The notes: generated by a model not told the origin, from the sequence alone. Shown: positions 8,816 through 18,155, counted from the first letter of the stretch. The stretch: DNA of 64,000 nucleotides from an uncultured bacterium (GCA_937895515.1 CALAYS010000011.1:1-64000); one strand, 5' to 3'. Numbers and translations are program-made.

Positions 8816-9067
8816 ATGAACCCAAGAAGAATTTACCATCGTAGAAGATTGGGTGATAGATTTAAATTATTCTTTTTATTAATATTATTGATTATGTCAA
8901 TATTAGGAGGAATGCGAATAAAAAAAGGATTCGAAAAAAAAGAAAAAATTAAAAAAATATACCCAAAAAACCCATTTATTCCCTACCCCAGTAGGGGATT
9001 TTTTTATATAAAAAAACACCCAGAGCATATCATAGGTGTAGTCAAATATATAATTTTATTTTTTTAA
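8816..9067 (+). CDS. doubtful small basic membrane protein
   Basis: The 83-residue reading frame begins with an Arg-rich stretch (RRIYHRRRLGDR), one membrane segment (about 18-33) and a Lys-rich tail. A strong hairpin plus T run sits inside the frame at 8981-9003, so the last ~28 residues are encoded by terminator and spacer. Either the transcript usually ends before the stop codon, or the real product is a short RNA, or the frame is not translated. A promoter-like region and an ATG lie directly upstream, which is the main support. No family is recognised. Confidence 0.35.
   Translation: MNPRRIYHRRRLGDRFKLFFLLILLIMSILGGMRIKKGFEKKEKIKKIYPKNPFIPYPSRGFFYIKKHPEHIIGVVKYIILFF
8981..9003 (+). terminator. 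intrinsic terminator inside a small ORF
   Basis: CCCTAC / GTAGGG stem (8981-8986 and 8991-8996) with loop CCCA, followed by a run of seven T. It is oriented for the plus strand and lies within the 8816-9067 frame. Confidence 0.75.
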
Positions 9068-9068
9068 G

Positions 9069-9587
9069 TTACTTTTTATCTTCAACTTTAATTTTAAAAT
9101 TTGGATTAGAAGATAAAATATACACAATAATTAAACAGAAAAAATCTTTAAGATCTACAATTATTTTTAATTTTCTGATTAATATCATTTTAGTTGCACT
9201 ATCTGGTATTGTTTTATAAATTTTAAAATCACCTACTAAAGAAATTAGTGAAACCATAAAAAACATAAACGCGACTAACCTGATAAAATTTAGAAGATTA
9301 GAAATATCCACTTTGGTTGATTGATTTCCTTTTGTTAAAGCAGATTCTGTTACTTTTATTAAAAAGTATAATAGATTAAAAGTTAAAGCTACAGAAAAAG
9401 AATTTACTAAAGAGATAATACCAAGTGCTTTTGAAACAAAGCAATAGGCTAATTCAAAAAGAGCAAAAGATGCCCCTATGTAACAAATAAATTTTGCTAT
9501 TGCAAAATTATCTACTTTGAATATTTTTTGGATCAGATTTACTAAAATCTGGAAAATTTTTAATAATAAATTGTCTATTGTTTTCAT
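9069..9587 (-). CDS. four-helix membrane protein, family not recognised
   Basis: The 172-residue product has likely helices near residues 30-53, 56-78, 98-120 and 148-162, a basic N-terminus (KIFQILVNLIQKIFKV) and a charged C-terminus (KIKVEDKK). The layout, with long helices and a short loop containing GNQSTKVDISNLL, resembles bacterial DUF2975-type small membrane proteins, but the match is weak. It is a single gene, convergent with the doubtful 8816 frame and separated from the upstream lytic transglycosylase by a terminator. Confidence 0.6.
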   Translation of the reverse strand: MKTIDNLLLKIFQILVNLIQKIFKVDNFAIAKFICYIGASFALFELAYCFVSKALGIISLVNSFSVALTFNLLYFLIKVTESALTKGNQSTKVDISNLLNFIRLVAFMFFMVSLISLVGDFKIYKTIPDSATKMILIRKLKIIVDLKDFFCLIIVYILSSNPNFKIKVEDKK

Positions 9588-9644
9588 GAATCATATTTTA
9601 AGTCTTTTTTAGAGTATCATATTTTTAATATTTGTCAATAAAAA

Positions 9645-9682
9645 AATAACAGCTAATTTATGTATTAGCTGTTATTTTTTAA
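9645..9682 (-). terminator. intrinsic terminator of the lytic transglycosylase gene
   Basis: A 13-base perfect stem (9645-9657 with 9664-9676) and a short loop. On the minus strand it is followed by a T-rich run, directly after the stop codon at 9687. Confidence 0.8.
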
Positions 9683-9686
9683 TTTT

Positions 9687-11066
9687 TTATCTTCTTGAGA
9701 CGCCGTTTTCTTTCAAGTAGTCAATGTCGGCTTGGATGCTAGCTACCCGGCCCATGACTTGGGTACCATAACTACAATTTGATCCACCAGAACCATAGTA
9801 GCGACAAGCGGCTTTGATTTGAGAACTATAAGTTGAGCCCGCCCCAATGTCTTCTAAGTATATAGAAGAAGCTGTAATAGAATCCCGAGCATTCCAAGGA
9901 TTACCACTACCAGTTATGGCAATTACTCTTTTTTCAACACCTTTCCATGTAGATGGGATAAATTGTGCTGGTCCCATTGCCCCACCCCAACCAGCAACAC
10001 CAGCAATTGGGCAAGAGATTACGGTTTTTTTCCAATCCATATTAAGCCGAGATGTAATTTCAATAAAAGGTCCAACATCACGAGATGGCTTCATACCGTT
10101 TGTAAAAACTTTATTTGTATTAATGTTAATAGCGGAACCAGTTTTGTCATCTAACAAATAACATTTACCAACGTTGGCTCCCAGAGCTGATTCTTGAGTT
10201 AAAATAGCTAAGACAAATGCAGCAGGTACACCAGTACTAGCTTCGGCACTTTCAGCGTACTGTAAAGCTGTCCCAAAAGGAATTGCTTTGGTTTCCCCAC
10301 CAGCAAAGTTAAATAATCGGGCTTTGATTTCGGCGGCCTTTTTTTCTTTTTCAGCTTTTACTTTTTCGTATTCAGATTCTTTACCCTTACTAAGTTTAAG
10401 TAAATTTTGATGTTCTTTTTCATTAGCTTCTACGGCTTTTTTAGCAGCTTCAAGTTTTGCTTTGGCATCAACTTGTTCGTCTTGTTTTTTTTCTAATTCG
10501 GTTTTTTGCGTTTCAACTTGGACTTTGTCTTTACGGACGATACCCAAAGAATCCTCGATAGAATTTTTAATACTGTCATAGTCATCTAAATCTTGATAAA
10601 AATCAGACAGAGTTTCTCCAGACATTATCACATGAACAAAAGATGTTTCGTCTTGTAATTCGTATGATTTAACAATAAGTTGAGCTAGAGATTCTCTTTC
10701 TCTTTCGATTTTTTCTGAAAGTGAATAAATAGTTTTATTTTTTGTATCGATTTCACCACCTAATTTTTCAATAAGAACATTTTTAGCTCGAATATCGAGT
10801 TTAGATTGATTGATTTTAGTGTTTAGTATGTCAATATCACGCTTCAAAGATGCAGATTGGCCTTTTTGGCTTTGAAGTTGTTCAGTTACAGCGGCTAATT
10901 CTTTTTCAAGATTAGCTAATTCTTGCTCCAAGGCTCTACGCTTGGATTGAGCGTCTTGGATTTCATTAGATTGGGCATTTACAAAAATAGGAAAACTAGG
11001 AGCTAAAAGCCCACAAATAAGCAAAGACACAATAAAAAAAGACCGCCATTTAAAAAATCGTACCAT
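9687..11066 (-). CDS. secreted coiled-coil lytic transglycosylase (SLT-type)
   Basis: The 459-residue protein has a signal peptide (about 11-32, ending VNAQS), a long coiled coil (about 34-250, rich in Glu/Lys/Gln as in PcsB/EnvC-type proteins) and a C-terminal SLT fold. The SLT part has ILTQESALGANVG, whose Glu is the likely catalytic acid, and the conserved MGPAQFIPSTWK. It should cleave the glycan strand of peptidoglycan during growth or division. The coiled coil probably gates the catalytic part. Two cysteines near CYLL and SCPIAG and another pair near the end (ACRYYGSGGSNC) may form disulfides. A TATACT -10 box sits 6 bases before the ATG, so the mRNA is probably leaderless. Confidence 0.9.
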   Translation of the reverse strand: MVRFFKWRSFFIVSLLICGLLAPSFPIFVNAQSNEIQDAQSKRRALEQELANLEKELAAVTEQLQSQKGQSASLKRDIDILNTKINQSKLDIRAKNVLIEKLGGEIDTKNKTIYSLSEKIERERESLAQLIVKSYELQDETSFVHVIMSGETLSDFYQDLDDYDSIKNSIEDSLGIVRKDKVQVETQKTELEKKQDEQVDAKAKLEAAKKAVEANEKEHQNLLKLSKGKESEYEKVKAEKEKKAAEIKARLFNFAGGETKAIPFGTALQYAESAEASTGVPAAFVLAILTQESALGANVGKCYLLDDKTGSAININTNKVFTNGMKPSRDVGPFIEITSRLNMDWKKTVISCPIAGVAGWGGAMGPAQFIPSTWKGVEKRVIAITGSGNPWNARDSITASSIYLEDIGAGSTYSSQIKAACRYYGSGGSNCSYGTQVMGRVASIQADIDYLKENGVSRR

Positions 11067-11072
11067 ACATAT

Positions 11073-11078
11073 AGTATA
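11073..11078 (-). promoter_or_regulatory. extended -10 box, leaderless spacing
   Basis: TGCTATACT on the minus strand, with the hexamer exactly 6 bases before the ATG of the lytic transglycosylase gene. Confidence 0.6.
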
Positions 11079-11114
11079 GCACGATTTTTGTTTGATAAAA
11101 AATTTATCTGTGGG

Positions 11115-11738
11115 TTATTTGTCTTCTTCTTTCTTACCTTTCTTTTCAACTTCGATACTTGATAGATCAAGTGCTGGAGTTTCTTCCTTTTCTTCATGCA
11201 TTGCGGTTACAGCAGCAACTACTTCTTCTGGGTTAGCTACAAGAGTAACACCTTGAGGCAAAGAAATATCTGATGCAAATACATTGTCATCAAGAGTAAC
11301 AAGTTTAGAAATATCAACTGACAAAGAATGAGGCATGTCAGATGGAAGAGCCTCTACTTCTATTTCATGAAGAACTTTAACTAATACACCAGAACCTGAT
11401 TTAACAGCTTCAGATACACCTGTAAATTCAAGTGGAACATGGGTACTGATTTTCTTTTTAAGGTCAACAGCAAGAAAATCGACATGTTGAGCAAAACCAC
11501 GGATTGGGTCAAGTTGAATGTCGTGAATCAAAGCTGGCACGATTTTACCATCGATACTAAGGCTAATAGTTGTTGTTTCCCCTGCTTCTTTATAAATTTT
11601 TTTGAAGTCGATAGCTGGGACAGAGATTGGGGTATTCTCTACGCCAGCGCCATAAACAACTGCTGGTACAAGACCGTTTTTACGGACTTTTACCAAGTCA
11701 TCTGCTTTACTTCGCTTTTGTGCGTTTAATGTAATCAT
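11115..11738 (-). CDS. rplY: 50S ribosomal protein L25 (CTC family)
   Basis: The 207-residue protein has the L25 5S-rRNA-binding domain (about 1-90, from MITLNAQKR with GLVPAVVYG and HDIQLDPIRGF) and the C-terminal TL5/CTC beta domain (about 100-185, with HVPLEFTG and VLVKVLHEIEVEALP). A Lys/Glu-rich tail follows. It binds 5S rRNA in the central protuberance of the large subunit. An upstream in-frame TTG would add 12 residues with no family match, so I chose the ATG at 11738. The gene lies between the oxidase and the transglycosylase genes with no obvious functional partner. Confidence 0.95.
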   Translation of the reverse strand: MITLNAQKRSKADDLVKVRKNGLVPAVVYGAGVENTPISVPAIDFKKIYKEAGETTTISLSIDGKIVPALIHDIQLDPIRGFAQHVDFLAVDLKKKISTHVPLEFTGVSEAVKSGSGVLVKVLHEIEVEALPSDMPHSLSVDISKLVTLDDNVFASDISLPQGVTLVANPEEVVAAVTAMHEEKEETPALDLSSIEVEKKGKKEEDK

Positions 11739-11812
11739 ACCCAAAACTATAACATTTATATGGCTTTTTTGCAACAGTGCGGTCCATGCAAGGCCTGGAC
11801 CGCGGGAAAAGA

Positions 11813-13546
11813 CTAGCTAAAATGGTCTTTATTGTGGGCTTCGTGAAGAATATGGGTTTTGATATATTCCATACTACCCCCGACTTTTTTACCAGGGTTA
11901 AAAATATTAGTTTTATCAAAGATATTTTTAGTTTGGACAAATAAACCATAAATTGTTTCGCCAAACATTTGATGCAAAAATGGTGTTCGAATAATACCAT
12001 CATTATGCTCGGCATCTATTGAGCCATGATATTCTAAAACCAAATCATAGACTTTTACAGATAGCTCTAAGATAATTTCTGATGTATGCTCGTCGCTAAA
12101 ATTCATAAGAGGGATAATATGAAAATTCCCATTACCGGCATGACCAGCAATTGTATAAGTTATTTTATAACTATTTAATAATTTTGTAAGCTTTGGTAAA
12201 AATTCTGGTAAAAATTCTGGGCGAACAATAATATCATCGATAAAAGGTGCAGTGTGTTTGCCTTTAATGTGTTTACGAAGTAATGCAAAGCTCTCGCGAC
12301 GGATATCCCAATATTTGCTGGCTTCTTGATCATTTTTTGTTACTCGGCCAACACATTTGAATGGTTTAAATGGTTGTATATTTTTTATAAGTTCTTGAGC
12401 TTGGAAATTTAATTTTGTTTCATCATTACCCGCAAATTCTACAAGCAAAATAAGCTTAGGTATACCATTAACTAGCATCATTATAGCTTCAGGTAGAAAA
12501 CTAAACATGAATTTAATCATCCCCCACACGCCTTTATTTTTTAGAAAATCTGGGAAAAATTTGATTGCTAGTTTCATAGTAGCATTGTCATATGATTCGA
12601 TACTTTCTGGTTTAAAAAGCAGTATTGTATCAACTAATGAACCAAGATGAGATAGATCCTGCATAAAAACTACTACAAGTTTAGAAGATTTTTTTACTTC
12701 TACTAAATGCAATTTGATTTTAGTGACAATACCCAATGTACCTTGTGATCCAACAATTAATTTTGTAAGGTCAAAAATTTCCTTTTTCTCATCCCATACA
12801 TTCCATAGATAATACCCTGCAGAATTTTTACTAACTTTTGGTTTAGCTTCAGTAACTTCTCTTTTATTGTTTTGAATTATTTGAAAAATATTTTTATAAA
12901 TATCACCTTCGAAATCATTTTGGCCAATTTTGGCATAAAGCTCACTTTTAGTTAAAGGCTTTACAACATATTCATAACCATCAGCAAAAACTACACTAAG
13001 TTCTTTTATATAATCTTCGGTTTTACCATAATTTAGAGTCTTTTCCCCTGCACTATTATTACCAATCATCCCACCAATAGCATTAATACTTTTAGATGCA
13101 GTATAGCAAGGTAAGATCAAATCCAATTTTAGAGTCTCTTCTTCAAAATCACGATAGAAACACCCTGGCTCGAGTATAGCCCCACCAGAGATTTCTACAG
13201 TATGTGAACCTGGGAATAATGGTTGTATAAAAAATGGATCAACTTTATAAATTGAATCAATTTTATTCATGTAACGCATGAAATCTATTATTATAGATTC
13301 ACCAATTGCCCCACCGGACATACAAGTACCGGCAGATCTTGGAGTAATTGCCAAATTAGGATAGGTCGATTTATTTTTATTTACAAAGCGGACCAAGTTT
13401 TGAATATCAACAGAATCTTTAGGGTAAACAACAATTTGCGGACGCACAACAAAAACACTTGCATCATGCGAATATTTTTCTAAAGTTTCATCGGTAATAT
13501 CAACATCACCTTTAAAAAATTCTTTGATTTGTTTTTCTAAATCCAT
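11813..13546 (-). CDS. FAD-linked oxidase, GlcD/D-lactate dehydrogenase type
   Basis: The 577-residue protein has the PCMH-type FAD-binding domain (about 35-250: ITPRSAGTCMSGG, the diphosphate-binding loop, and NAIGGMIGNNSAGEKTL). The C-terminal FAD-oxidase cap runs to the end (IAGHAGNGNFHIIPL, then SIDAEHNDGIIRTPFL). This fits flavoproteins that oxidise D-lactate, glycolate or related 2-hydroxyacids. There is no C-terminal Fe-S domain, so it is a single-subunit form. The electron acceptor is unknown; an NDH-2-like protein is encoded at 31.5-32.7 kb. The -10 TATAAT lies 8 bases before the ATG. In a fermentative cell it could link lactate to pyruvate, but the substrate is not decided by sequence. 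Confidence 0.9.
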   Translation of the reverse strand: MDLEKQIKEFFKGDVDITDETLEKYSHDASVFVVRPQIVVYPKDSVDIQNLVRFVNKNKSTYPNLAITPRSAGTCMSGGAIGESIIIDFMRYMNKIDSIYKVDPFFIQPLFPGSHTVEISGGAILEPGCFYRDFEEETLKLDLILPCYTASKSINAIGGMIGNNSAGEKTLNYGKTEDYIKELSVVFADGYEYVVKPLTKSELYAKIGQNDFEGDIYKNIFQIIQNNKREVTEAKPKVSKNSAGYYLWNVWDEKKEIFDLTKLIVGSQGTLGIVTKIKLHLVEVKKSSKLVVVFMQDLSHLGSLVDTILLFKPESIESYDNATMKLAIKFFPDFLKNKGVWGMIKFMFSFLPEAIMMLVNGIPKLILLVEFAGNDETKLNFQAQELIKNIQPFKPFKCVGRVTKNDQEASKYWDIRRESFALLRKHIKGKHTAPFIDDIIVRPEFLPEFLPKLTKLLNSYKITYTIAGHAGNGNFHIIPLMNFSDEHTSEIILELSVKVYDLVLEYHGSIDAEHNDGIIRTPFLHQMFGETIYGLFVQTKNIFDKTNIFNPGKKVGGSMEYIKTHILHEAHNKDHFS

Positions 13547-13582
13547 ATAAAAGTATTATAGCAATTTAATTGTTTAACTCCA

Positions 13583-13617
13583 AAAATTGCGCCGGCTATG
13601 CCGGCGCAATTTTTAAA
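13583..13617 (-). terminator. GC-rich intrinsic terminator
   Basis: A 13-base perfect stem (13583-13595 with 13601-13613, core GCGCCGG) with A and T runs on both sides, directly after the stop of the 828-residue surface protein. It could work in both directions. Confidence 0.85.
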
Positions 13618-13622
13618 GTTAT

Positions 13623-16109
13623 TTAATTTACAGGCAACGGTAATGGAGGATTTCCACCAGGTGGAGTTGGTGGTACAAATCCAATATTAACTACTGTTGT
13701 AGCACTCGTATGATTAATTCCTGAAGCATATAGAGTATACAAAGTAGAAGAATGAATAACAACCATTTGTGACCCACTTGAGTTTACGCTATTTAATGAT
13801 GGATAAATTTCTACGTTAGTACATCCGGTTGTTGACCAAGATAATGTTGCAGAAGTTCCTGGTATTATTAATTTTGGATTAGCTGTAAAATAATTCACTA
13901 CACATTTTTGTGTTGATGATGGTTTATTAGCTGGTGCTGGTGCTGGTGTTGGTGCTGGTGCTGGTGCTGGTGTTGGTGCTGGAGTCGGAGTTTGAGTTGG
14001 AGCTGGAGTTGCAGTAGGTGTTGGTGTTGATGAAGTTGAGCTTTGAGCTGGAGCTGGTGGTGTTGTTGGTGCTGGAGTTGGTGTTGGAGTTTGTGTTTGA
14101 GTTGGAGTTGGAGTTTGTGTTTGAGTCGGAGCTGGAGTTGGATTTGGTGTTGATGCTGGAGTTGGTGTTGGAGTTGAATTTGATGGAGTTGAGCTTTGAG
14201 CTGGAGCTGGTGTTGTTGGAACTGGTGTTATCGGAGTTGGAGCTGGAGTCTGTATTGAAGTTGCAGTAGGTGTTGGTGTTGATGGAGAAACAACAGAAGT
14301 ATTATTTATAGATGGTGAAGTCGGATCATTTTTGTTAGTGTTTTCATTAGTTTTTTCCCCAATTTGTTTTATTGTATTACCGGCATATTTTCCAGACTGA
14401 TTTGTGTTATCAGAACTATATATAGAACAAGGAACACTATCACTATCAACAAATTCAAATCCTGTTAAATAAGTTGTAAACTCTGTCATATTAGTATCAA
14501 AACTAAAATCAGCAACAAGTTTTATAGTTTTAGATTCACCTTGATGTAAAATTAATGGATTACTAAGTGTAAACATTTGATTTAATTCTCCAGATGCAGA
14601 ATAAAAAGGTCCAGTAAAATCATCTAGGCTACCCATTAATTGATCGTTTACATATATTTTTATATTTTGCATATATTCAAGAGAAGATTCCTCTACTCCG
14701 ATGGTTGTTCCTAAGAAACTAAATCCAGAAAGTTTTATGTCACCACTAAAATTATTATTTGATTTTGAAGTAGCTTCAATTTTCCATTCACCCAAAGTTA
14801 CCCCTGTTTGATCTTGATCGGTAAATGGTACAGAATTTTTATTTGTAGTTATTTGTAAAGACGGAGCTCTTGATGAAGCAGAAGTTAAAATAGTTGTTCC
14901 TGCAGCTAAATATCGATCAGCTGGTCCAGGGAAATTTGTACTAGCTTGTTTTACTTTTTTCCATTTTTTACCATTAGTCGTGGTATAAATATCATAAGCT
15001 GAATTTAAACCTCCAATATTCCAAATTTTATTTTTAAATACTATGTTTGTAGAATAATATCTTGGTGTTCCGAATTTTGTATTTCTACCAGAAGCTAATT
15101 TCCAAGTTTTACCATCGTTTTCATTTGTATAAATAACTATTGGTTTACCGCTAAGTCTCTCAACAGTAGAAACCCAAATTTTTCCGTTATAAGATATTGG
15201 TGCAGGAGTTGTATTAAAAAGTACATCAAATTCAGAACGATCCTTACCAGCAACTTCAAAAGGTCCTTCATCTGTCCAATATACACCATCTTTAGATGAA
15301 CCATTAGAAATAATTTCAGCAGAATAAATGCGCTTTTCTTTATGGTTTTGGGTTATATACCAGATCTTACCACCTGCAACATAAGCCCCTAAGGTATTAC
15401 TATCATAACCACCTTTACTATTTTCAACAGAATCTTTACCTTCGCCATCCCAAAGATTTTCTTTAGTAACTTGGACCCATTTACTACCATCAGTTGATTT
15501 CCAAACACCACCATATTGTTCACTAGAAATTAAATAAAAATCACCTTGATAATTTACAATACTTTTATCATAGTAACGTGAAAGTTTTGGTAATTCACCA
15601 ACATATGTCCAATTAACCATGTCTGTTGATCTATATATACTATTATCAAAATCAGAACTATCTTTTATATATTTACCACCAAAAATATAAACCATGTCAC
15701 CCTTTTTTACTAACATTGGTTCCCATTTCTCCCCCATGGCAGTTGTGGTTTTTTCTTGTTTCCAATTTATTCCATCAAAAGTGGACCAAACATCGGATAA
15801 ATGATAAAGATAATCTTTACTAGGATCATATGTTTCCCCAAGTAAAACAAACATTTCTTCTTTATTTTCTACACCGCAAGCATTTTCATTTTGAGTAAAT
15901 AATTTTGCGTTAGTATTAGAATCAACAATCACAGACCCCAAGGAGGTTGTTTTATAGTTAACACTAGACTGCCCAGCAGCTGCCCCAAGGAAACGCTGTA
16001 ACCCGTCAAATGCTTTTATATTTTTAATACCTAGTAAAAGTATAATAAAAACTATTACAATAACCAGCACAATTATGGCAGGTCTTTTAGAAGAAGACTT
16101 TTTTTGCAT
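13623..16109 (-). CDS. surface protein: membrane anchor, kelch/BNR-like repeats, Pro-Thr linker, Ig-like domain
   Basis: The 828-residue protein begins with a basic tail and one membrane helix (about 11-29). About 60-420 holds repeating STDG-x-W units (STFDGINWK, STDGSKWVQ, TTNGKKWKK) separated by strands such as VYIFGGKYI, as in kelch or BNR propellers. A beta-sandwich-like region follows (about 430-580), then a Pro/Thr/Ala/Gln linker of about 120 residues built from PTPAPTP units. Last is an Ig/PKD-like domain (about 715-815) with two cysteines (QKCVVNYF, TTGCTNVEIY). It is probably tethered to the membrane with the domains outside, for adhesion or binding; the ligand is unknown. The linker DNA is a low-complexity purine/pyrimidine-biased repeat, prone to length change. 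Confidence 0.85.
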   Translation of the reverse strand: MQKKSSSKRPAIIVLVIVIVFIILLLGIKNIKAFDGLQRFLGAAAGQSSVNYKTTSLGSVIVDSNTNAKLFTQNENACGVENKEEMFVLLGETYDPSKDYLYHLSDVWSTFDGINWKQEKTTTAMGEKWEPMLVKKGDMVYIFGGKYIKDSSDFDNSIYRSTDMVNWTYVGELPKLSRYYDKSIVNYQGDFYLISSEQYGGVWKSTDGSKWVQVTKENLWDGEGKDSVENSKGGYDSNTLGAYVAGGKIWYITQNHKEKRIYSAEIISNGSSKDGVYWTDEGPFEVAGKDRSEFDVLFNTTPAPISYNGKIWVSTVERLSGKPIVIYTNENDGKTWKLASGRNTKFGTPRYYSTNIVFKNKIWNIGGLNSAYDIYTTTNGKKWKKVKQASTNFPGPADRYLAAGTTILTSASSRAPSLQITTNKNSVPFTDQDQTGVTLGEWKIEATSKSNNNFSGDIKLSGFSFLGTTIGVEESSLEYMQNIKIYVNDQLMGSLDDFTGPFYSASGELNQMFTLSNPLILHQGESKTIKLVADFSFDTNMTEFTTYLTGFEFVDSDSVPCSIYSSDNTNQSGKYAGNTIKQIGEKTNENTNKNDPTSPSINNTSVVSPSTPTPTATSIQTPAPTPITPVPTTPAPAQSSTPSNSTPTPTPASTPNPTPAPTQTQTPTPTQTQTPTPTPAPTTPPAPAQSSTSSTPTPTATPAPTQTPTPAPTPAPAPAPTPAPAPANKPSSTQKCVVNYFTANPKLIIPGTSATLSWSTTGCTNVEIYPSLNSVNSSGSQMVVIHSSTLYTLYASGINHTSATTVVNIGFVPPTPPGGNPPLPLPVN

Positions 16110-16203
16110 GAAAATAAGAAATAACGCTATTAATTGACTATTAAATAATCTATTGGTATTTTAGCATTTTAAAACAACGCAATATAGTAAAACTGGGGAT
16201 AAC

Positions 16204-17085
16204 TTAACCCAAATGGTTAAATAGTTTTAGTCTAGATTCTACGATTTTTTCAATAGCCTCAACAGCTGGAGTAAGGATTTTAGAAGGGTTTATTTCATTA
16301 GGATTCTCTTTGATTGATTTTTCGACTGCATCTCGATAAGCCAAGCGAAGTTCGGAATTAATATGCACAATACAAATTCCAGATTTGATGGCATTAGTAA
16401 AGTCTTCGTCTCGCAAGCCTGATCCACCATGAAGAACCAACGGTACATTTGTAATGTCAGCAATTTGTTTAACTAATTCGGCATCAATATGTGGTTTACC
16501 AGATTTAATAAGTCCATGAATAGAGCCAACAGATGGTGCAAATAAATCAATACCGGTTGCCATAACAAAATCTTTTGCATCTTCGGGCGATGTTTTAATT
16601 CCAGCGCCTGCGGGGATGGATTCTTTGATGTCTGAACCAGAGCCAATAAACCCAAGCTCGGCTTCAACTAAAATATCGCGACCAGTATTTTTGTTTACCT
16701 CGTGTGCATAATCAACACATTGTTTTGTTAATGCGATATTTTCAGCGTGTGGCAATTTTGCAGCGTCAATAATAACCATATCAAAACCAGCATCGATGCA
16801 AGATTTTACAGATTCAAAACTACTATGATGGTCCGCGTTTAAGAAAATTGGATAATTGTCACGCTCGCGAATAGTTGCAACAATTGCGGCAACTTCTTCT
16901 AAACCTGCGAATTTTTCTTCACCTTCACTAACCCCAATAATTACAGGTAGATTTAGTTTTTTAGCAGCATTATAAATACCATGAAGAGCTTCTAAATTAG
17001 AAATATTAAAATGTCCAATTGCGACACCACTATTCTTAGCATCTTGGATATATTCGCGTAAAGTTTTTATTTCGGGGTTAATCAT
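16204..17085 (-). CDS. class II fructose-bisphosphate aldolase family
   Basis: The 293-residue protein matches class II, zinc-dependent ketose-bisphosphate aldolases. It has GHFNISNLE near the N-terminus, LNADHHSSFE (metal-ligand His pair), VEAELGFIG, VGSIHGL (His ligand) and LVLHGGSGLRDED. It would cleave fructose-1,6-bisphosphate to dihydroxyacetone phosphate and glyceraldehyde-3-phosphate, feeding the GAPDH at 24.7 kb. Tagatose- or related bisphosphates are possible substrates of the same family. The gene is divergent from the PfkB kinase, sharing a short promoter region. With the kinase and the pentose-phosphate genes it forms a sugar-phosphate cluster from 16 to 22 kb. Confidence 0.92.
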   Translation of the reverse strand: MINPEIKTLREYIQDAKNSGVAIGHFNISNLEALHGIYNAAKKLNLPVIIGVSEGEEKFAGLEEVAAIVATIRERDNYPIFLNADHHSSFESVKSCIDAGFDMVIIDAAKLPHAENIALTKQCVDYAHEVNKNTGRDILVEAELGFIGSGSDIKESIPAGAGIKTSPEDAKDFVMATGIDLFAPSVGSIHGLIKSGKPHIDAELVKQIADITNVPLVLHGGSGLRDEDFTNAIKSGICIVHINSELRLAYRDAVEKSIKENPNEINPSKILTPAVEAIEKIVESRLKLFNHLG

Positions 17086-17116
17086 AGGGCTATTATAACA
17101 TATAAAAAGCTCGTGC

Positions 17117-17122
17117 TATAAT
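17117..17122 (+). promoter_or_regulatory. extended -10 box, leaderless spacing
   Basis: GTGCTATAAT, with the TATAAT hexamer exactly 6 bases before the ATG at 17129. Confidence 0.65.
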
Positions 17123-17128
17123 ACAGGC

Positions 17129-18127
17129 ATGAGTAATATACAATTTTTAGGTATTGGTGATATGGTAACGGACGCTTTTATTGATATCAAAGACGCAGCC
17201 GTCCATTGCAATATTAACAATGACAGTTGTGAGCTATGTGTTAAATTTGGCCAAAAAGTACCATATGAAAGTGTTACCGAAATTAGAGCTGTGGGTAATA
17301 GTGCTAATGCTACAGTATCAGCTAGTAGACTAGGCTTAACAGCTGGAATTGTTACTGCTGTTGGTGATGACAGATTTGGGACAGAAGCTAAAGAAGCTTT
17401 GCAAAATGAAAAAGTTATAACTGATTTTATTTATACTGATAAACGCTACCCTACTAATTATCATTATGTTTTAAAATACGGACCAGAAAGAACAATTTTA
17501 ATTAAACATGCACCGTTTAGCTACGAACTGCCAAATGATGATACACAAATTGACTGGGTTTATTTTTCATCAATTGGCGAGCATGCACTGGCATTTCATC
17601 ATGAGATAGCTAAATGGTTAAATAATAGACCAAATACAAAATTAGCTTTTCAACCAGGGACTTTTCAAATCAAAGCTGGGACAGAGGAACTAAAAGATAT
17701 TTACACAAGAACGGAATTATTTATTTGTAACAAAGAAGAATCTCAAATGATTTTAAAAAATCAAACCCAAGATATTAAAGAATTATTAACTGGTATACAT
17801 AATCTAGGACCCAAATATGTTGTGATTACTGATGGGCCTAAAGGTTTGTCTGCATATGATAGTAATATAAATAAATTCTATAGTTTACCAATGTATCCAG
17901 ACATTGCCCCGCCGGTAGAGAGAACCGGGGCTGGCGACGCAACAAGTTCCACAATAACCGCTATGATGGCACTAGGTAAAAGCTTTGAAGAAGCATTACT
18001 ATACGGCCCAGTAAATAGTATGAACGTTGTCCAATATGTCGGCGCCCGTGAAGGATTACTTTCTAAAGAAAAAATCGAAGAATATCTAACCCAAGCCCCC
18101 GAGAATTACAAACTTACAGAAATATAA
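17129..18127 (+). CDS. PfkB-family carbohydrate kinase
   Basis: The 332-residue protein has the ribokinase-fold signatures. These are a GNSANATVSASRLGL segment with the early glycine/asparagine motif (about 55-70), and the ATP-binding/catalytic motif ERTGAGDATSS (about 265-275), with the Asp as catalytic base. The usual Phe/Ala after GAGD is replaced by ATSS. The N-terminus has three close cysteines (CNINNDSCELC). Substrate cannot be fixed; sugar or sugar-phosphate (ribose, fructose-6-phosphate) and nucleoside kinases all share the fold. Its place beside aldolase and pentose-phosphate genes suggests sugar phosphate supply. The mRNA is probably leaderless. Confidence 0.88.
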   Translation: MSNIQFLGIGDMVTDAFIDIKDAAVHCNINNDSCELCVKFGQKVPYESVTEIRAVGNSANATVSASRLGLTAGIVTAVGDDRFGTEAKEALQNEKVITDFIYTDKRYPTNYHYVLKYGPERTILIKHAPFSYELPNDDTQIDWVYFSSIGEHALAFHHEIAKWLNNRPNTKLAFQPGTFQIKAGTEELKDIYTRTELFICNKEESQMILKNQTQDIKELLTGIHNLGPKYVVITDGPKGLSAYDSNINKFYSLPMYPDIAPPVERTGAGDATSSTITAMMALGKSFEEALLYGPVNSMNVVQYVGAREGLLSKEKIEEYLTQAPENYKLTEI

Positions 18128-18130
18128 AAT

Positions 18131-18155
18131 AAAATCCCCATTTGGGGATTTTTAT
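18131..18155. terminator. bidirectional terminator between convergent genes
   Basis: AAAATCCCC / GGGGATTTT stem with A and T runs on either side, lying between the kinase stop (18127) and the stop of the gene at 18155. Confidence 0.85.

Noticed and set aside
14000..14300. Tandem purine-biased repeat at 14.0-14.3 kb as a separate feature
   Set aside because: It is simply the coding sequence of the Pro/Thr-rich linker in the surface protein.
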